DNA from: Lumbricus rubellus
Taxonomy: Eukaryota; Annelida; Clitellata; Crassiclitellata; Lumbricidae
Assembly: GCA_945859605.1 (NCBI GenBank)
Contig: OX243825.1
Span: 24,419,227-24,483,226 of the forward strand
Reading direction: 5' to 3'
DNA length: 64,000 nt
In this document: positions 59,814 to 64,000 of the stretch, piece after piece
How positions within the stretch are numbered: position 1 is the first letter of the stretch
Layout: every line of letters begins with the position of its first letter
Notes under the pieces: generated by a model
What the model was told of the DNA's origin: nothing
What the model saw: the letters and a program-made list of their open reading frames with translations, nothing else
Database searches by the model: none
Made by a program: the position numbers and the translations under genes

Positions 59814-60840
59814 ACATGTATCAAGCATTAAAAACTTATAGCTCTTACTAGCATTTCTGACTGATTTCAAAATCAATCTGCCTGGTAATTCAAACTCCAA
59901 TAAGGGTCCCCACAAATATGCAAAAAGTTATATATGTTAAAATTAATAATTTTCGAATTATTTTGCAATTTGTTCAGAGATTTAAACTAATTTTTTGCTA
60001 TTACAATATTAGGCTACTACCGTAACTATAATGAAAAATATTCCTATTGTATGTGTGTGGGCCCCCTAAAGTGGGGAGGGCCCTGTTCGGCCGAACATGT
60101 TGAACATGCCTTAATCCGGCCCCGAAAAAAGTGATAAATTATTTTTATGGGGCAGGGCTGTTTTTAAGGAATTTTTTTAACTTCACAACCCCTTCTTTTC
60201 CTTCCCATCCTCCATCGCAAATTACTTCCAATCGAAGGACAATGACCATTTTTTGATAGTTTCAACTGTACAGAAGTGCTTCTACAACTGCATAAATCCA
60301 TTTATAACTGCACATTTTGTGTACAATTGCACGTTAAAAAAGCCCTGTTATGGGGGGGCAATTATTGCCAAAAATCCTGGCGTCTTAGCACAGAAAACAG
60401 CGGGAGGTTTCAAGCATTCAGGGGCCTAACACCGAAGCTCTGCATAACGCCCCTCCTTCACCCAAAAAACCTCTGAATACGCCACTGGACGCTACATTCG
60501 TCTAACTGTATTTATTTTTAAATAGAGCAAAACAATTAACAAATATATAGGCATAATTTTCATCTTACAAACAATAATTCAAACCGTATGCTAGTTTAAA
60601 TAATATGACGTGCAATGAAAATAACTTTTAAACGCAATTTATGAACAAGTTAAACCCAATCAATATTTTTATCTAAAAATCACACAACGTTGCAGAGATC
60701 TACACTGAGATAATTCCGTTGCGTGGAGTGGGAAAGGGGAAGCAATTATCTATCAAAAAAGAACTTTAAACACTAATTTGTCGAGATCGGAGTTTGCCAA
60801 TAATGTAATGAACATTATTATTATTCTAATATCGAATCAG
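59814..60840. other. No gene seen; one hAT end at about 60490
   Basis: AT-rich sequence. AATACGCCACTG at about 60475-60487 reads CAGTGGCGTATT inwards to the left, with GGGGGCAATTATTGCC behind it, as in hAT ends; the partner was not found. The TTTATT at 60511-60516 could be an AATAAA signal for the MAO copy 3 transcript (weak). Confidence 0.4.
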
Positions 60841-60863
60841 GTCAGGCGCAGATTGTTGCACGA

Positions 60864-62408
60864 TTATTTTTCGTACATGTGGCGAACCATCCACGCCCCG
60901 AAAGCAATGGCAGAAGCCAAGGCACAGCTAAGAAACACAGGAACTGAAGGCATGATCCTCTCAATGAACAGAGGCACAAATGGAATTTCCTCAAAGTCTG
61001 CAGCAGGGGGTTCGTCCTTCCAGATTTCTGATGACGGGATCTTGCCTTCGACATGCAGTATCTCTCTGGCTGCTCGCTCTCCTGCCTCTATCGCTCCATC
61101 CATGTACCCGGCCCAGTAAGTCGCAGTTTCGGTCCCCGCAAAATAGGTGTGCATGAAGGGACGCCTGATTTCCTTCCCATATCTGGTCAAAGTTCCCGGA
61201 GGATAGTTGGACGTGTAGCACCCGCCGGAAAACTCTTCTTCCATCCAATTCATCTCGGCGTAGCTGACTGGATGCAGGAAGTCTTGACACCGGAAGACTT
61301 CTGCGTAATGCTTAGCTAGAAGTTTCTTTCGTTCGTTTGGACTGAGTCCCATCAGATCCCGGGCTCGATCTGCCAAAATGAATCCCATGATGCACGGAAA
61401 GGAACCGTCTGGCTTTGTATCGTCAAGGCAATACAGAATAGGTCCAGAGTCAGTGACCATCTGTCCGGACAGGTCCATGTCTCTCCAGAAACACTTCTCG
61501 TAGAAGATCATCGTCTTGATGATGCTTCCCATCGGAATTCTTTGGATCAGTTGAAGTTTCATGGGAGGCAGCGGAGGACTAAAACTGACGCGGTTCAACA
61601 GACTCAAAGGCATTGCACTGATGACGTATCTCGCTGTCACTTCGTCTCCGCTCGATGTTCGAACTCTAACCTTATCTTCTGTTTGTTCGACTTGAACGAC
61701 CACAGACTTCAGTCTCACTTTCCCGTTGACACAGTCTGCTAAGCGCTCTGACAACTGCATTGCACCTCCAACGAATTTGCGCTCCTGTGCACCGTTAGTT
61801 ACGTTAATCACCCTGTCTGGTCCTTGGCCAGAAGACATGTACCAAAGGAACGCCAGTAGAGAAATCTCATGAGGTTCGGCACATAAGATTGATCTGCAAA
61901 TTATGGCGGCAAACTCATATGCAAAATTGGTCCAACACGTCTTATCGAGAAACTCCTTCAGGGTCATGGAATCCCAGAGGTCAGCCTTGGGTGCCTTCCA
62001 TGGAGCATCAGCCGGAACCAATGCCGACAGCTTTATCATCGTCTGCTGTAAATGATTCACGTCCATAAGTGTAATGGGATTGTATATTGGAGGAATCAAA
62101 CCTGTGTATGCCAGCCATTTGTTTTGAAATCGTAGAATCGTTTTCTTTTCAACAGACACCTTGTAGAACTCAAGACCGAACTCCTTCGCCATTCTGGCGA
62201 CACGTCTCTGAGTGGGACCAACATAAGCACCGCCTAAGTCCGTATACTTGAACGCTGGATCTCGAATGGTGTAAGTTCGACCACCGACTCTGTCTCTGGC
62301 TTCGAGGACGACGACATGAAGACCTTGTTCCGTGAGTAGCTTTGCAGCCGACAGACCGCTGATGCCTGCTCCGATGATGGCCACATCGACTTCCGTCGTC
62401 CTACTCAT
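60864..62408 (-). CDS. MAO: Monoamine oxidase-like flavoenzyme, copy 3 (514 aa)
   Basis: The start is taken at 62408 (MSRTTEVDVAIIGAGISGLS), because the ATG 16 codons upstream lies in a likely 3' splice site (ATGTTTTATTTCAG|AAG, boundary 62442). GxGxxG is intact. It has VLEARDRVGGRTYT, SGGCYTSNYPPG (FAD Cys plus cage Tyr), GTETATYWAGYMDG (second cage Tyr), GSIIKTM (Lys) and a C-terminal hydrophobic anchor LSCALASAIAFGAWM. It is nearly identical to copy 2 over the first 290 or so residues. Differences concentrate in about 295-385 (FYEKCFWRDMDLSG versus FYETRFWHDLDLSG, and DLMGLSPNERK versus EICRLCPDERK). The gate positions are Ile and Tyr, MAO-B-like. It is probably the functional partner of copy 2. 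Confidence 0.97.
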   Translation of the reverse strand: MSRTTEVDVAIIGAGISGLSAAKLLTEQGLHVVVLEARDRVGGRTYTIRDPAFKYTDLGGAYVGPTQRRVARMAKEFGLEFYKVSVEKKTILRFQNKWLAYTGLIPPIYNPITLMDVNHLQQTMIKLSALVPADAPWKAPKADLWDSMTLKEFLDKTCWTNFAYEFAAIICRSILCAEPHEISLLAFLWYMSSGQGPDRVINVTNGAQERKFVGGAMQLSERLADCVNGKVRLKSVVVQVEQTEDKVRVRTSSGDEVTARYVISAMPLSLLNRVSFSPPLPPMKLQLIQRIPMGSIIKTMIFYEKCFWRDMDLSGQMVTDSGPILYCLDDTKPDGSFPCIMGFILADRARDLMGLSPNERKKLLAKHYAEVFRCQDFLHPVSYAEMNWMEEEFSGGCYTSNYPPGTLTRYGKEIRRPFMHTYFAGTETATYWAGYMDGAIEAGERAAREILHVEGKIPSSEIWKDEPPAADFEEIPFVPLFIERIMPSVPVFLSCALASAIAFGAWMVRHMYEK

Positions 62409-62442
62409 GTCTTTATTTGACTTCGATTCAGCGAGGGAACTT
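62409..62442 (-). promoter_or_regulatory. 5'-UTR and likely 3' splice site of MAO copy 3
   Basis: The tract ttttatttcag|AAGTTCC ends 34 nt before the chosen ATG and matches the site at copy 2. The upstream exon was not identified. Confidence 0.55.
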
Positions 62443-62529
62443 CTGAAATAAAACATTTAGGGCCTACTTTTAGAGTTAGTGTATGCATTAGATTCAGCTG
62501 CTGAGGTTTTGAGATCCAAACCTCTTTTT

Positions 62530-62720
62530 AGTGTCCGATCAGATAGTGGATCCCATGCTGGGTATTAAAGTACCTCGCGGGAGCACCACTGCCTCTTAAG
62601 TAAACGCATCGCTCTAGTGAAGGGCACGGGGGTCATGTGGTACCGGCGCGTGATCGTCGCCAAAGTTGGGCATCCCCGGCCGAGGCTCAAGTATGACGTG
62701 CCTATTCGAACATTATACGA
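62530..62720. other. GC-rich block of unknown nature
   Basis: A clearly GC-richer stretch (CCCATGCTGGGTATTAAAGT, ACCTCGCGGGAGCACC, GGTACCGGCGCGTGATCGTC) stands out from AT-rich flanks. Parts faintly resemble 5S rRNA or snRNA, but not enough to assign. It may be a SINE head. Confidence 0.35.
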
Positions 62721-62994
62721 GGATTTATCTTCTATATCGCGATGACTTAGAAATTATAATACGACGGAGGCTAAAGAGGTTCGACCAGAGTGTAGCCTAC
62801 CTATAGTGAGAGTAGTGCTTAACGATGGTGCAGACACGGCTCCCGTATAATAAGGGGGTAGACTTGAATGAAGAGCCACTGGTAGTGGTCAATATATCAA
62901 ATGCTGCAGAAGAATTTAGCTCTATAGGCCTATACGAGATTGAGACCTGGGCTGAGCCACGGGCGCTATGCGTCAGAAATGCGCGTTCCGCGAG

Positions 62995-63072
62995 GCAGCC
63001 CCTAAGACGTCAGCCACTCTCTGAGGAGTTCTCTTGAAGTGGCGCTATATAAATGTTCGATTACAATTACAG
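62995..63072 (+). mobile_element. L2/CR1-like LINE 3' tail
   Basis: The sequence ctctgaggagttctcttgaa, GTGGCGCTATATAAATG, ..ATTACAATTAC matches the end of the 10040-10870 LINE. Only the last 75 bp or so remain. Confidence 0.7.
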
Positions 63073-63169
63073 AACTGCGGTGCACAAGCAATAAAGTGGT
63101 AGAAAAAACGATGGAACCAGCTGCAGACGAGCGGTCTGCAAACGTAGAACTGATGACTAATAAAACTTT

Positions 63170-63244
63170 ATCCTCCAACTGAGAAAATCCGTCTTTCCTA
63201 TAGTCAATGACTATAGGAAAGACGGATTTTCTCAGTTGGAGGAT
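63170..63244. repeat. 37-bp perfect palindrome with a single-base centre
   Basis: ATCCTCCAACTGAGAAAATC, CGTCTTTCCTATAGTCA is followed by one A and its exact reverse complement. Outside, the match continues imperfectly (ATAAAACTTT and AAGTTTAT). It could form a long hairpin or cruciform. No flanking duplication was recognised. Confidence 0.92.
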
Positions 63245-64000
63245 GAAGTTTATACGACCAATTCAAAACCATCGCGGTTGCTGAGACCATGCATGGATAG
63301 GAACGTAGACCATAATTATAACATGGCCGGAATGCGCGGAGAGCCAATGCAGACTCTTGCAGACCAGGGGATAAATTTTGGGGAGCCTGCTCATCACATT
63401 AATTGTTAATTTAAATTGTTTCGTTAATTAAATTAAGTACTGTAGGTATTATAAGCTAGTGAATTTAAAGTAGTGTTTACTTTATCGAGTGGCACTATTA
63501 GGCTATAGTCCTATATCCCATATTCCCCCAAACAGATCTATAGTAAACGTTGAAATGGCAGTGTGTTTGTGGGGCGAAACTAGACGTACCGAGTTCGACC
63601 CCAATAAGTGAGGTCAGATATTGGGTGGCCAAAGTCTCTCCCATGTCTAAGTGAAAGTGAAACTGAAGAACTGTTCGGTTCGACTTTCAGCCTATACAAG
63701 TCTGCTATAGCCTATGGCTTAATCATATCTAAGCATGCAATCCTTGGGTGAACAAAGTCGAGTTGTGACTGACTGAAGTTGAGTAGCAGACAGAATGATA
63801 AGCACAATAATGTTATGATAAATAAATATGGGATGTCACTCTGATCATAGTCATAAATGCCACGAATTGTCCCCTGTAGCACTATAGCTGTCTAGCTGAA
63901 ACGCTTCAGGTGAAACACCGTTAAACTATTATGGCAGAGGAATTAAAATTTATAGCGAAAATTAGGGTGTTCGCCCCCCCCTTGTCCCTATGGTGGCAGA
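63245..64000. other. No gene seen
   Basis: AT-rich sequence to the window edge; no supported exon or element. Confidence 0.45.

Noticed and set aside
62530..62720. Possible 5S rRNA or U1/U2 snRNA pseudogene
   Set aside because: Only short fragments (GTCCGATCA, AGTACCTCG) look alike; promoter boxes and overall length do not fit.

Overview
This is animal nuclear DNA: split genes with GT-AG introns, a low gene density and many interspersed repeats. The best guess is a marine invertebrate deuterostome, perhaps an echinoderm. The support is a PTEN orthologue with intron positions shared with human PTEN, monoamine-oxidase paralogues, and an LTR element whose integrase part precedes the reverse transcriptase (the Gmr1-like order described in deuterostomes). 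The species cannot be fixed from the sequence alone.

1-19.7 kb: PTEN on the minus strand. Seven coding exons are visible (54-1088, 2769-2935, 6308-6449, 6688-6795, 7658-7832, 12887-12931, 19582-19666). The last exon lies off the left edge, and the first coding exon was not found. The exon carrying the end of the C2 domain is 345 codons, against 75 in human, because of a roughly 300-residue Ser/Asn-rich linker. PTEN introns hold a mariner-type fold-back, a 2.55-kb fold-back, SINEs, LINE 3' ends, a tiny piggyBac-like MITE, and a second fold-back filled with telomere-like repeats.

19.7-33.7 kb: no gene found. The stretch holds decayed L2/CR1-like LINE pieces, a 4.56-kb fold-back (25066-29629) stuffed with GTTCC-type repeats, a 153-bp triple repeat, a tRNA-derived SINE and a long GACA microsatellite.

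33.7-62.5 kb: three monoamine oxidase (MAO) genes on the minus strand (33759-35294, 44845-46380, 60864-62408). Each is a single coding exon preceded by a likely 5'-UTR splice acceptor. Copies 2 and 3 are close paralogues; copy 2 carries Asp at the second Gly of the FAD-binding GxGxxG motif. Between the genes are piggyBac-like and hAT elements, a 1.1-kb CTG/19-mer minisatellite, a family of fold-backs whose arms are short tandem repeats, a deleted hAT transposase, an RTE-like LINE end, and a young but defective Gmr1-like LTR retrotransposon (53807-59608). That retrotransposon is nested inside one of the fold-backs.

PTEN and the MAO genes are not known to act together. PTEN is a cytosolic PIP3 phosphatase and MAO an outer-mitochondrial-membrane flavoenzyme. 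The most unusual content is the set of fold-back elements that pair inverted termini and 8-9-bp target duplications with internal or terminal satellite arrays, and the inverted pol order of the LTR element.
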